This document shows positions 53,986 through 61,814 of a DNA stretch of 61,814 bases, piece after piece. The stretch comes from Pseudomonas delhiensis (lineage in GTDB: Bacteria; Pseudomonadota; Gammaproteobacteria; Pseudomonadales; Pseudomonadaceae). Location of the stretch: the NCBI RefSeq assembly GCF_900187975.1, contig NZ_FZPC01000036.1, forward strand, positions 1 to 61,814. The letters are read 5' to 3'. The position numbers and the translations under genes were made by a program. The notes beneath the pieces are model-generated. The model did no database searches. It saw nothing but the letters and a program-made list of their open reading frames with translations, and was not told the origin of the DNA. Positions within the stretch are counted from its first letter, which is position 1, and every line of letters begins with the position of its first letter.

Positions 53986-56949
53986 ATGAGCGACATCCGT
54001 AACCCCAAGCACCAGGCCCTGGTCGCCAAGCTGCGCGAGATCTTCCAGATCGACCGCCCGGAGCTGGACTTCGGCGTCTACCGCATCCTCAATGCCCGTG
54101 CCGGCGAGATCAACGATTACCTGGACAGGCGCCTGCCGCGGAAGATCCGGGAACACCTGGCGGGGGACGGCGAGCACGAGAACGCCGTCTTCAGCCACCT
54201 GCTGACCTTCTTCGGCCGCTACTACAACAACGGCGACTTCGTCAGCCAGCGCCGCTACAAGGGGGACACCTACGCCATCCCCTACGCCGGCGAGGAAGTC
54301 ATGCTGCACTGGGCCAACAAGGACCAGTACTACACCAAGAGCGGCGAGAACTTCGCCAACTACAGCTTCCGCCTGGAAGACGGCCGTACCGTGCATTTCC
54401 GCCTGGTGGCCGCCGACACCGCCAAGGACAATCGCAAGGACAACGACAAGGAGCGCCGCTTCGCGTTGATCGAGCCCATGACGGTGAGCCGCACCGACGA
54501 GCATGGCCATGAGTACGACGAAGCGCTGCGCCCCATCGAGGAAAGCGACGGGGCCGACGGCCAGCCGCTGCTGACGCTGCGCTTCGAGTACCGGCCGGTG
54601 GCCAAGGGCACCAGGCAGGAGACGCTGATCGGCAAGGCCGTGGAGACCGTGCTGGGCGACGCGGCGGTCCAGGCGCGCTGGGCCGAGCTGGCCAGGCGCG
54701 AGCCGACCGAGAAGAACCCGCAGCGCACGCTGCTGGAGAAGAACCTCACCGACTACACCAGCAAGAACACCGCCGACTATTTCATTCACAAGGACCTGGC
54801 CCGCTTCCTGCGCGGCGAGCTGGACTTCTACATCAAGAACGAAGTCCTGCACCTGGACGACCTGCAGAACGCCACCGCCATCGCCGACATCGAGAAGAGC
54901 CTGCGCATGACGCAGTGCCTTCGGGCCATCGCCCAGGAGCTGATCGACTTCCTGGCACAGCTGGAGGAATTCCAGAAGAAACTGTGGCTGAAGAAGAAGT
55001 TCGTGGTCTCCAGCCACTACTGCATCACCCTGGACCGGGTGCCGGAAGCGCTGTACCCGGCGATAGCCGCCAACCCCCGGCAGTGGGAGCAGTGGCGCCA
55101 GCTGGGGCTCTGGACGGGCGCGGCGAACGGCACCGAGCAGGACCTGCGCAACGCCCCCTTCCGGATGCTCGACACCAGTCTCTACGACGCCGCCTTCAAG
55201 GCGCGGCTGCTGGCTTCCCTTTCCGACCTGGACGGCAGCGTCGACGGCATCTTCGTCCACAGCGACAACTTCCAGGCCCTGAGCTTCCTGCAGGAGCGCT
55301 ACCGCGAGCAGGTCAAGTACATCTATATAGACCCGCCCTACAACACCAACTCCACGCCCATCCTCTACAAGAACGAGTACAAGCACTCGTCCTGGATGAG
55401 CCTGATGCAGGACCGCCTGGTCAAGGGCATGGGCCTGCTGCGCTACGACGGCGTGAAGACGGTGGCGATCGACGACTCCGAGATGGTCAACCTGTCCAAG
55501 GTGATGGAGCAGGTGGCGCCGGAGCACACGCTGTCCCGCGTCACCGTGGTGCACAACCCCAAGGGCTCGATCACCCGCAACTTCAACCGCACCCACGAGT
55601 ACGCCCTGTTCCTCACCCGCGACGGGCTGTCGAGCATCGCCAGGACCCTGGAAGAGAACGACACCCCGCGCAAGATGCGGCGCTGGGGCGAGAACTCCCG
55701 GCGCATCGACCGGCGGCCGTCGTTCTACCCGATCTACGTCCTGGACGGCCGCGTCGTCGACGTCGGCACGGTGCCGGACGACGACTTCCACCCGGCCGGC
55801 AGGAACGTCCTGCTGGCGGACGGGCGCGTCGAGGTGTGGCCGATCGACCAGGACGGCGTCGAGCGGCGCTGGAACTTCGGCCTCGACTCCATCCGCCAGA
55901 ACCTCGAGCGCATCGCCGCGCGCAAGGTCGGCGACGACTGGGACCTGTTCGTCACCCACGAGCAGACCGTGCCCAAGACCGTCTGGAGCGGCGGCGAATT
56001 CGATGCCGGCAAGTACGGCAACAGCCTGCTCATCGACATGCTCGGCGAGAAGCGCTTCGATTTCCCGAAGTCGATCCACCTGGTGAAGAAGTGCATCTCC
56101 CTGGCGGTCCAGGCCGACGAGCAGGCCCTGGTGCTCGACTACTTCGGCGGCAGCGGCACCACCGCCCACGCAGTGATCGAGCTGCGGCGCGAGGCCCGGG
56201 CCGCCGGCCTGGAGCCCAGGCTCGGCTTCATTCTGGTGGAGCAGGGCGAGTACTTCGAAAGCGTGACCAAGCCGCGGGCGATCAAGGCCATCTATTCCGC
56301 GCAATGGAAGGACGGCGAGCCCACGGCGCCGCAGACCGGGCTGTCCGGCTGCTTCAAGGTGCTCAAGCTGGAGAGCTACGAGGACGCCCTGAACAACATC
56401 CAGCTCGCCCGGCCGCCGGCGGTGGGCGACCTGTTCGGCTTCCTCCCGGACCACGCGCGGGACGACTACCTGCTGCGCTACATGCTGAACGTCGAGAGCC
56501 GCGCCTCGTTGCTGTCGATCGGCGACTTCCGCAAGCCGTTCGACTACGCCATGGACATCGCGGTGGACTCCGCCGGCGCCTTCGAGCGGCGCCCGGTGGA
56601 CCTGGTCGAGACCTTCAACTACCTACTCGGCCTGCGCGTCGGCCAGGTCGATGCGCAGCTGGAGCGCGGCTTCGTCAAGGTCACCGGCACGCTGCCGGGC
56701 GGGGAGCGCTGCCTGGTGCTCTGGCGTGACTGCGAGGTCCTGGACTACGAAGGCGTCAGCCGGCTCTGCGAGGAATTGGCGATCGACCCGGCGGACAGCC
56801 GCTTCGACGTCATCTACCTCAACGGCGACCACAACATCCCCGCGGTGCTCACCCAGACCGCTGCGGAGGGCGGCGCCACCCGCGAGCTCAGGCTGCGCCA
56901 GATCGAACCGGAATTCCTCGAACGCATGTTCGCCGTGGAGGCGCTCTGA
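53986..56949 (+). CDS. mod: Site-specific DNA methyltransferase, type III-like Mod
   Basis: The product is 987 residues from the ATG at 53986; an in-frame ATG at 53923 would add 21. Motif IV DPPYNT lies at about 449-454, ahead of motif I DYFGGSGTTAHAV near 720, the beta-class order of N6-adenine or N4-cytosine methyltransferases used by type III systems. The target-recognition region lies between them. About 430 residues precede the first motif (LDFGVYRILNARAGEIN, YYNNGDFVSQRRYKGDTY), an extension longer than in classical Mod proteins. It should protect and specify the sites cut by the overlapping res gene. Confidence 0.88.
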   Translation: MSDIRNPKHQALVAKLREIFQIDRPELDFGVYRILNARAGEINDYLDRRLPRKIREHLAGDGEHENAVFSHLLTFFGRYYNNGDFVSQRRYKGDTYAIPYAGEEVMLHWANKDQYYTKSGENFANYSFRLEDGRTVHFRLVAADTAKDNRKDNDKERRFALIEPMTVSRTDEHGHEYDEALRPIEESDGADGQPLLTLRFEYRPVAKGTRQETLIGKAVETVLGDAAVQARWAELARREPTEKNPQRTLLEKNLTDYTSKNTADYFIHKDLARFLRGELDFYIKNEVLHLDDLQNATAIADIEKSLRMTQCLRAIAQELIDFLAQLEEFQKKLWLKKKFVVSSHYCITLDRVPEALYPAIAANPRQWEQWRQLGLWTGAANGTEQDLRNAPFRMLDTSLYDAAFKARLLASLSDLDGSVDGIFVHSDNFQALSFLQERYREQVKYIYIDPPYNTNSTPILYKNEYKHSSWMSLMQDRLVKGMGLLRYDGVKTVAIDDSEMVNLSKVMEQVAPEHTLSRVTVVHNPKGSITRNFNRTHEYALFLTRDGLSSIARTLEENDTPRKMRRWGENSRRIDRRPSFYPIYVLDGRVVDVGTVPDDDFHPAGRNVLLADGRVEVWPIDQDGVERRWNFGLDSIRQNLERIAARKVGDDWDLFVTHEQTVPKTVWSGGEFDAGKYGNSLLIDMLGEKRFDFPKSIHLVKKCISLAVQADEQALVLDYFGGSGTTAHAVIELRREARAAGLEPRLGFILVEQGEYFESVTKPRAIKAIYSAQWKDGEPTAPQTGLSGCFKVLKLESYEDALNNIQLARPPAVGDLFGFLPDHARDDYLLRYMLNVESRASLLSIGDFRKPFDYAMDIAVDSAGAFERRPVDLVETFNYLLGLRVGQVDAQLERGFVKVTGTLPGGERCLVLWRDCEVLDYEGVSRLCEELAIDPADSRFDVIYLNGDHNIPAVLTQTAAEGGATRELRLRQIEPEFLERMFAVEAL

Positions 56950-59900
56950 TGGCGCGTGCACCACGGGGCGCGGCCGGCAAGCGCAGCTTCCACCAGGAGC
57001 TGGTGCTCAACCGCTGGATGCTGGGCTTCTTCAAGGGCGGCAGCCTGGGGGCGCTGAAGCTGCGCCTGGGCGACGACCGCCACGAGGGCATCGACGACGA
57101 CGGCCAGACGCTGTTCTTCCACGAGCTCGCCGGCAACCTCTTCGAGCCGCAGCGCATCGGCGAGGCGGAGCTGCGCCGCTACGACCTGAACATAGTCGCA
57201 CACTGGCAGCGCATCACCGCCCAGCGCAACAAGCGCGAAGGCCACGAACTGCAGATGAAGTACTTCCAGTACCTGTCGCTGCTGTTCACCGAGATCTACC
57301 TGGACTGGTACTTCAACCGCCGCGAGGCGCTGCTCGATGGCCTGAACCAGACCCTGGCGGCCTACCGCGGGGAGGCCGGCGCCGATCCGTTCCGCGACTT
57401 CGACGCCGACGACCTGAACAAGATCGCCTTCTGGAACGCCACCGGCAGCGGCAAGACCCTGCTGCTGCACGTCAACATCCTGCAGTACCTGCATTACTTC
57501 CAGGCCGGCAACGCCGACCGCTACCCGAGCAAGGTCATCCTGCTCACGCCCAACGAGGGCCTGTCGCGCCAGCACCTGGAAGAGCTGCACCTGTCCGGCT
57601 TCGGCTTCGCCCAGTACTTCAACAAGAGCCAGACGCCGCCGCGCGGCACCATCGAGATCATCGACATCAACAAGCTCGGCGACGAGATGGGCGACAAGAC
57701 CGTGGCGGTGGAGGCCTTCGAAGGCAACAACCTGGTGCTGGTGGACGAAGGCCACCGCGGCACCGGAACCGCCGCGGGGGCCTGGATGAGCCGGCGCGAC
57801 GCCCTGGTGCGCGGCGGCTTCGCCTTCGAGTATTCGGCCACCTTCGGCCAGGCGGTGGCCAAGGGGCTGACCGTCGACGCGGCGGAGGACGAGCTGAAGA
57901 AGAAGCGCGCCAGGATGCTGTTCCAGACCGCCAGCCTGAAGAAGCTGGACGAGGCGCAACTGGCGCAGCTGGCGCTGTCCGCGGAAGAGCTGCGCCAGGC
58001 GCGCATCACCGCGACCCGCGAGGTCTACGCCAAGTGCATCCTCTTCGACTACTCGTACAAGTTCTTCTACGAGGATGGCTACGGCAAGGACTCGCTGATC
58101 CTGAACATGAACGGCGAGGCCTACGCCGAGGGCGACAACGCCTACAAGTATTTCGCCGCCTGCCTGCTGGCCTTCTACCAGCAGTCCTGGCTGTGGAGCC
58201 GCCATCGCGAGCAACTGCAGGACTTCAACATCGAGAAGCCGCTGTGGGTGTTCGTCGGCAACAAGGTGGCGGACGAGGATTCGGACATTCTCGAGGTGGT
58301 GACCTTCCTCGCCGAGTTCCTCAACCGCGAGGCGCAGATCAAGGCCTGGCTGGCGGACCTGGTGAACGACAAGGCGCAACTGCTGGATGCCAAGGGCAAC
58401 AACATCTTCCAGGGGCGCTTCGCCCCGCTGCTGGGCTACAGCGACAGGATCGACGAGCTGTACGCCGACATCCTCCAGCGGGTGTTCAACGCCCCGGCCC
58501 GCCAGCGCCTGAAGCTGGTCAACATCCGCAACAGCAAGGGCGAGCTGGCCCTGCGGGTGGGCGATGGCGAACCCTTCGCGCTGATCAACATCGGCGACGA
58601 CTCCGGCTTCTTCCGCCAGGCCGAGGCCTGCGCGGCCTTCGACAGCGAGGCGGACGACTTCAGCGGCGCGCTCTTCGGCACCCTGAACCACAAGGACAGC
58701 CGGCTGAACGTGCTGGTCGGTTCGCGCAAGTTCACCGAGGGCTGGAGCAGCTGGCGCGTATCCACCATGGGCCTGCTCAACATGGGCCAGGGCGAGGGTT
58801 CGCAGATCATCCAGCTGTTCGGCCGCGGTGTGCGGCTGAAGGGCGAGGGCTTCTCGCTGAAGCGCACCAGCCCCCAGGAGCGCCCCAAGGGCCTGCACCT
58901 GGACAAGCTGGAAACCCTGAACATCTTCGGGGTGCGCGCCAACTACATCGCGGCCTTCAAGGACTACCTGAAGGAGGAGGGGATCACCCCCGGCGACGAG
59001 CTGATCGAGCTGGACCTCCCCACCCGGGCCAACCTGCCGCAGGGCAAGCTGAGGACCCTGGCGCTCAAGGACGGCTACAAGGACAACCAGAAGAAAGGCT
59101 TCAAGCGCACCCATTTCCCCTGGCTGTACGAAGTGCCCGCGGCATTCGCCGGCAAGGTCAAGCTGCCCCATGTGACGCTGGACCTGTATCCGCGCATCGA
59201 GGCGCTGAGCACCACGGCGACGGCGGGCACGGCGGCGCAGGCGCGGCACAGGGGCAAGCTGGACCCGGCGCTGTTCGGCCTGTTCGACTGGGACCGCATC
59301 TATATCGAGCTGCAGAACTGCAAGCTGCAGCGGGGCTGGAGCAACCTGCGCCTGGACCGGCAGAAGCTGGTGGACTTCTGCCAGGGGCCGGCCGACTGGT
59401 ACACGCTGCTGATCCCGGCCAGCGAGCTGGCGATCACCGGCTACGCCGACGTGCGCAAGCAGGAAGACATACTGCTGCGCCTGCTGGTGGACTACACCGA
59501 GCGCTTCTACAAGGCCCTGAAGAGCGGCTACGAAGGCCAGTTCTACGACGTGGTCCAGCTGGACGGCGGGCATGGCTCGATGCTCAAGGGCTATCGTTTC
59601 GAGATCGAGGGCAGCGAGCAGGGCCTGGAGTACATCCGCAAGCTGGAAGAGCTGAAGGCGCTGGTGGCGCAGGGGCGGCTCGACCAGGCCGGCCAGTGGG
59701 GCGCGCCGCACATGGTGGCCATCAGCTTCGACCGTCACCTGTACTACCCGCTGCTGTCGCTGGACGACAAGGACGCCGTTCCGTTCAAGCTGCGCCCGCT
59801 GGCGTTCGACGCGCCCAGCGAGTGGGCGTTCGTCAGGGACCTGGAGGCCTTCCACGGCTCGCCCGCGGGCAGGAAGGCCATCGGCTCGCGCAGCCTTTAC

Positions 59901-60281
59901 CTGCTGCGCAACGCCGCCACCCAGGACAAGGGACTGGGCTTCGCCACCGCGGGCAACTTCTATCCCGATTTCCTGCTCTGGCTGGTGGATGACGCGACGG
60001 GGCAGCAGTGGCTGACCTTCGTCGACCCCAAGGGGCTGCGCAACCTGGACCTGGCGCATCCGAAGCTGGGGTTGTACAGGGAGGTCAAATCGATCCAGGC
60101 CACGCTGCCGGGCGAGCAGGCGCTGGTGCTCAACGCCTTCGTGCTGTCGCCGACGCCCTATGCGGAACTGCTGAACGTCGCGGAGCACTGCCCGAAGGCG
60201 GAGCTGGAAGACCGCCACATCCTGTTCATGGAGGACGGCGCCGGCGGCTATCTGGAGAAGATGTTCGCGAGGATAGGGTAG
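56949..60281 (+). CDS. res: Type III-like restriction subunit Res (SF2 helicase-nuclease)
   Basis: The product is 1110 residues. Its ATG overlaps the mod stop (TGATG). Walker A NATGSGKT lies at about 163-170, the DEAD-like box LVDEGHRG near 265, SATFG near 295 and a late SF2 motif QLFGRGVRLKGEGF near 620. A C-terminal PD-(D/E)XK nuclease is suggested by YPDFLLWL near 1005 and FVDPKG near 1025. It needs Mod for site recognition and translocates or switches with ATP before cutting. The frame is intact. Confidence 0.88.
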   Translation: MARAPRGAAGKRSFHQELVLNRWMLGFFKGGSLGALKLRLGDDRHEGIDDDGQTLFFHELAGNLFEPQRIGEAELRRYDLNIVAHWQRITAQRNKREGHELQMKYFQYLSLLFTEIYLDWYFNRREALLDGLNQTLAAYRGEAGADPFRDFDADDLNKIAFWNATGSGKTLLLHVNILQYLHYFQAGNADRYPSKVILLTPNEGLSRQHLEELHLSGFGFAQYFNKSQTPPRGTIEIIDINKLGDEMGDKTVAVEAFEGNNLVLVDEGHRGTGTAAGAWMSRRDALVRGGFAFEYSATFGQAVAKGLTVDAAEDELKKKRARMLFQTASLKKLDEAQLAQLALSAEELRQARITATREVYAKCILFDYSYKFFYEDGYGKDSLILNMNGEAYAEGDNAYKYFAACLLAFYQQSWLWSRHREQLQDFNIEKPLWVFVGNKVADEDSDILEVVTFLAEFLNREAQIKAWLADLVNDKAQLLDAKGNNIFQGRFAPLLGYSDRIDELYADILQRVFNAPARQRLKLVNIRNSKGELALRVGDGEPFALINIGDDSGFFRQAEACAAFDSEADDFSGALFGTLNHKDSRLNVLVGSRKFTEGWSSWRVSTMGLLNMGQGEGSQIIQLFGRGVRLKGEGFSLKRTSPQERPKGLHLDKLETLNIFGVRANYIAAFKDYLKEEGITPGDELIELDLPTRANLPQGKLRTLALKDGYKDNQKKGFKRTHFPWLYEVPAAFAGKVKLPHVTLDLYPRIEALSTTATAGTAAQARHRGKLDPALFGLFDWDRIYIELQNCKLQRGWSNLRLDRQKLVDFCQGPADWYTLLIPASELAITGYADVRKQEDILLRLLVDYTERFYKALKSGYEGQFYDVVQLDGGHGSMLKGYRFEIEGSEQGLEYIRKLEELKALVAQGRLDQAGQWGAPHMVAISFDRHLYYPLLSLDDKDAVPFKLRPLAFDAPSEWAFVRDLEAFHGSPAGRKAIGSRSLYLLRNAATQDKGLGFATAGNFYPDFLLWLVDDATGQQWLTFVDPKGLRNLDLAHPKLGLYREVKSIQATLPGEQALVLNAFVLSPTPYAELLNVAEHCPKAELEDRHILFMEDGAGGYLEKMFARIG

Positions 60282-60288
60282 GGAGCTG

Positions 60289-60315
60289 CTGGCTGTGGCC
60301 GGGGGCTACAGCCAG
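60289..60315. terminator. Bidirectional hairpin between convergent genes
   Basis: CTGGCTGTGGCC (60289-60300) pairs with GGCTACAGCCAG (60304-60315), with one G-U pair and a 3-base loop. It lies just after the res stop and overlaps the last codons of the minus-strand gene ending at 60306. It lacks a U tract on either strand, so its strength is uncertain. Confidence 0.5.
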
Positions 60316-60611
60316 TGGGCGGGAACTTCGATCTCGTAGTTCTTGGCCACGATGGCCAGGGTCCCGGCGATTTCGGCGTGGCGCGCCTGCTGTGCGCCGT
60401 TCCAGCTTTCCCGGTTGGCCAGCAGGGTCTTGAGTTCCTCCAGGTTGTACATGCCCAGGCGGAGGAAGTTGCCCCAGGTCGGGGCGCCGAAGAGGTTGTA
60501 GATGGTGGTGGTATCGTCGCGCTCGCTGGCCAGGCGCTTGGGGCCGGTCAGTTTCTCGGCGGCGGCTTCCGCCTCGTCGCGGTCTTCGTAGGTGTTGAGC
60601 AGCTTGATCAT
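60306..60611 (-). CDS. Small unknown protein, 101 residues
   Basis: The product was not recognised. It starts KLLNTYEDRDEAEAAAEKLTG, a pattern like ferredoxin-fold stress or signal-transducing-type small proteins, with a helical second half (LEELKTLLANRESWNGAQQARHAEI). No membrane segment or signal is present. It is convergent with res and divergent from the next gene, 66 bases apart. GC and codon use match the core-like surroundings. Confidence 0.65.
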   Translation of the reverse strand: MIKLLNTYEDRDEAEAAAEKLTGPKRLASERDDTTTIYNLFGAPTWGNFLRLGMYNLEELKTLLANRESWNGAQQARHAEIAGTLAIVAKNYEIEVPAHWL

Positions 60612-60677
60612 GAAGAACGTGTGATCTCTTCGTGTAGCATGGCTGAGGGGCGTCGATTGTAGGGAGTTGATGTTCGC

Positions 60678-61487
60678 ATGTCGAATCCATGGAAGGCCTG
60701 CAACCTGTACCAGAACCTGCTGGAATCATTGCCGCCGGGGCTGGTCGCCCGCGTCCCGGCGGCGCACTCCAGGCTGCTCGCCTGGCAGCCGGAGTCACGG
60801 CACTACTACCAGACGATGTACCTCGACCAGGCACAGGGCTCGCCAGCGCGGAAAAGGCCCGGCGACGGGGTTTGCCGCGAGTGCGAGCATTTCCACCTCT
60901 CCACGCTCAAGCACATAGACAAGAACCCGGACATCGACCTGGGCAATGAACTGGAGGCGGTGTTCGAAGCCTACTTACAGCAGGTCCTGGACACCCTGGT
61001 TCCGGGGCTCGTGGTCGAAAGGGCCGACCAGCAGGAACTGCACATGCCGGATTTCCAGGTACGGCATGTGCAAAGTGGCGAAGTCCTGCTGCTGATGGAG
61101 TTCAAGGTCATATTCCGGCCCTTCCTGCTGATCTCGAAGAAGGTCAACCCGGCCTACGAGTGCTACTCCCACTCGATGACGCTGGACGTCGCCGGCAAGC
61201 TGGACGCCCAGCGCCAGTTGGTGGTCAACGGCCCGGGGGTGCACAAGTGCGCCTACGTCTACTGGTATGACCTGCCCTGCGTGAAGGGTGTGTTCTGGAT
61301 GTCGGCGGAAGACGTGTACCGGCACCAGGACGAACAGGTCGCCTATAAGAGGAAGGTGGTCAGTGGCGACATGGGGGCGGCGGGGCAGGTCAGGGGCGCG
61401 GTCAGGAAGCTGTACCTGCCGCTCTATCAGATGAACGACTTCGATTCGCTGGTCTCGCTGCTGCGGGAAAGAATGCCGTCGAAATAA
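60678..61487 (+). CDS. Unknown protein with a PD-(D/E)XK-like signature
   Basis: The product is 269 residues. MPDFQV near 124-126 is followed 16 residues later by LMEFKV (E141, K143), the spacing of a PD-(D/E)XK nuclease core. A cysteine pair CRECEH near 66 may bind metal. The second half (CYSHSMTLDVAGKLDAQRQLVVNGPG, YVYWYDLPC) is unassigned. It follows a restriction system, so a nuclease or defence accessory role is plausible, but the signature alone is weak. Confidence 0.68.
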   Translation: MSNPWKACNLYQNLLESLPPGLVARVPAAHSRLLAWQPESRHYYQTMYLDQAQGSPARKRPGDGVCRECEHFHLSTLKHIDKNPDIDLGNELEAVFEAYLQQVLDTLVPGLVVERADQQELHMPDFQVRHVQSGEVLLLMEFKVIFRPFLLISKKVNPAYECYSHSMTLDVAGKLDAQRQLVVNGPGVHKCAYVYWYDLPCVKGVFWMSAEDVYRHQDEQVAYKRKVVSGDMGAAGQVRGAVRKLYLPLYQMNDFDSLVSLLRERMPSK

Positions 61488-61503
61488 AAGTTTCAAAAAG
61501 TCG

Positions 61504-61531
61504 TTGACGGGCCTTTTTAAGTCCCTATAAT
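61504..61531 (+). promoter_or_regulatory. rRNA-type promoter P1
   Basis: TTGACG (61504-61509) and a perfect TATAAT (61526-61531) are 16 bases apart, followed by a GCGC discriminator typical of stringently controlled promoters. An A/T-rich AAATAAAAGTTTCAAAAAG just upstream acts as an UP element. Confidence 0.85.
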
Positions 61532-61535
61532 GCGC

Positions 61536-61609
61536 ACCACTCCCAGCGACGAAGCGCTGAAAGAGCTTGAAAATCAAGCACTTAAGCGGGTTCGAAGGTG
61601 GGAGTGGTG
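61536..61609 (+). other. Leader hairpin between promoters P1 and P2
   Basis: ACCACTCCCA (61536-61545) pairs perfectly with TGGGAGTGGT (61600-61609), enclosing a smaller CTTGA-AAA-TCAAG hairpin (61567-61579). It lies at the 5' end of the P1 transcript. It may be a leader or processing structure of the rRNA precursor, or a remnant of an upstream gene. Confidence 0.5.
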
Positions 61610-61690
61610 GTCAGGCGGGTGATTCACTTGCCGCCTTTCGGTTCGATAGCTGCTCCGGCAGCGGGCCGAAAAGGAAGATCGCCGAGGTGC

Positions 61691-61718
61691 TTGACAGCGA
61701 ATTTGAACGCTGTAGAAT
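61691..61718 (+). promoter_or_regulatory. rRNA-type promoter P2
   Basis: TTGACA (61691-61696) and TAGAAT (61713-61718) are separated by 16 bases and followed by GCGCC. The sequence and tandem arrangement are those of Pseudomonas rRNA operons. Confidence 0.8.
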
Positions 61719-61777
61719 GCGCCTCCCGCTGACGAGAAGCTTCGGCCGATCGAAAGCGCAAGCGGTTGAGTAGGAAC

Positions 61778-61804
61778 GAAAAATTCTGAAAATAACGCTT
61801 GACG
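61778..61804 (+). promoter_or_regulatory. rRNA-type promoter P3, cut by the window end
   Basis: An A/T-rich UP-like stretch GAAAAATTCTGAAAATAAC leads into TTGACG at 61799-61804. The -10 would fall beyond 61814. A third tandem promoter makes an rRNA operon on the plus strand just outside the window very likely. Confidence 0.65.
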
Positions 61805-61814
61805 GAATAAGAGG

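Noticed and set aside
61536..61609. A tRNA-like gene (10-base outer stem, GGTTCGA near its 3' side)
   Set aside because: There is no proper T stem or anticodon stem-loop, and the outer stem is too long for an acceptor; treated as a leader hairpin.
1..61814. CRISPR arrays
   Set aside because: No regularly spaced direct repeats of 24-37 bases were seen; the only tandem repeats found are the short integrase-side ones.

Overview
The window is high-GC gammaproteobacterial DNA, almost certainly from a Pseudomonas. The evidence is the codon usage, a single large type VI secretion (T6SS) cluster with Pseudomonas-style gene content, and tandem strong sigma-70 promoters of the rRNA-operon type at the right edge. 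The species cannot be fixed from this sequence alone; a member of the aeruginosa group is a reasonable guess.

Layout, left to right. (1) 1-15.9 kb is a mobile, lower-GC accessory region. It holds a decayed IS1182-family transposase and an unknown protein with two C-terminal membrane segments. These are followed by two divergently transcribed anti-phage-type genes: a Cap4/DUF4297-like nuclease fused to a STAND-type NTPase (minus), and an SF1 helicase fused to a PLD nuclease that fits Mokosh type II MkoC (plus). A tyrosine integrase follows, with an unusual helically phased inverted repeat array beside it, then a complete group II intron encoding a reverse transcriptase. (2) 16-18.2 kb has two metabolic genes, a FAD-dependent amine oxidoreductase with a suspicious N-terminus and a flavin-reductase-like protein. 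(3) 18.2-31.9 kb, all minus strand, is a T6SS payload island. It contains a candidate membrane-active effector, a family of polytopic immunity-like proteins (four intact copies and one collapsed copy), VgrG, two Eag-type (DUF1795) chaperones, a prePAAR-PAAR-Rhs effector with an AHH nuclease tip, its immunity gene, and a tail of small membrane or SUKH-like genes. (4) 32.7-53.6 kb, plus strand, is the structural T6SS cluster in the order unknown-tssB-C-E-F-G-H-J-K-L-M-tagF-second tssM-like (with OmpA domain)-hcp-tssA. (5) 54-61.5 kb is a type III-like restriction-modification pair (mod, res) followed by two small unknown genes, one with a PD-(D/E)XK-like signature. (6) 61.5-61.8 kb is a set of tandem strong promoters that probably drive an rRNA operon starting just beyond the window.

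How the parts work together. TssB/C form the sheath, TssE/F/G/K the baseplate, TssA the cap and coordinator, and ClpV the recycling ATPase. TssJ/L/M form the membrane complex, and TagF is a post-translational brake. Hcp/VgrG/PAAR-Rhs form the tube and loaded tip. Peptidoglycan anchoring appears to be supplied by the OmpA domain on the second TssM-like protein, because TssL lacks one. The minus-strand island supplies cargo, chaperones and immunity. The flanking regions add two or three independent defence modules, so the window combines inter-bacterial attack with anti-phage defence.

The best candidates for something undescribed are: the 30907-31923 effector with its duplicated six-helix immunity family; the TssM-OmpA hybrid; the Cap4-STAND protein; and the phased TGGAY array next to the integrase. 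All functional calls come from reading motifs by eye; no database search was run.
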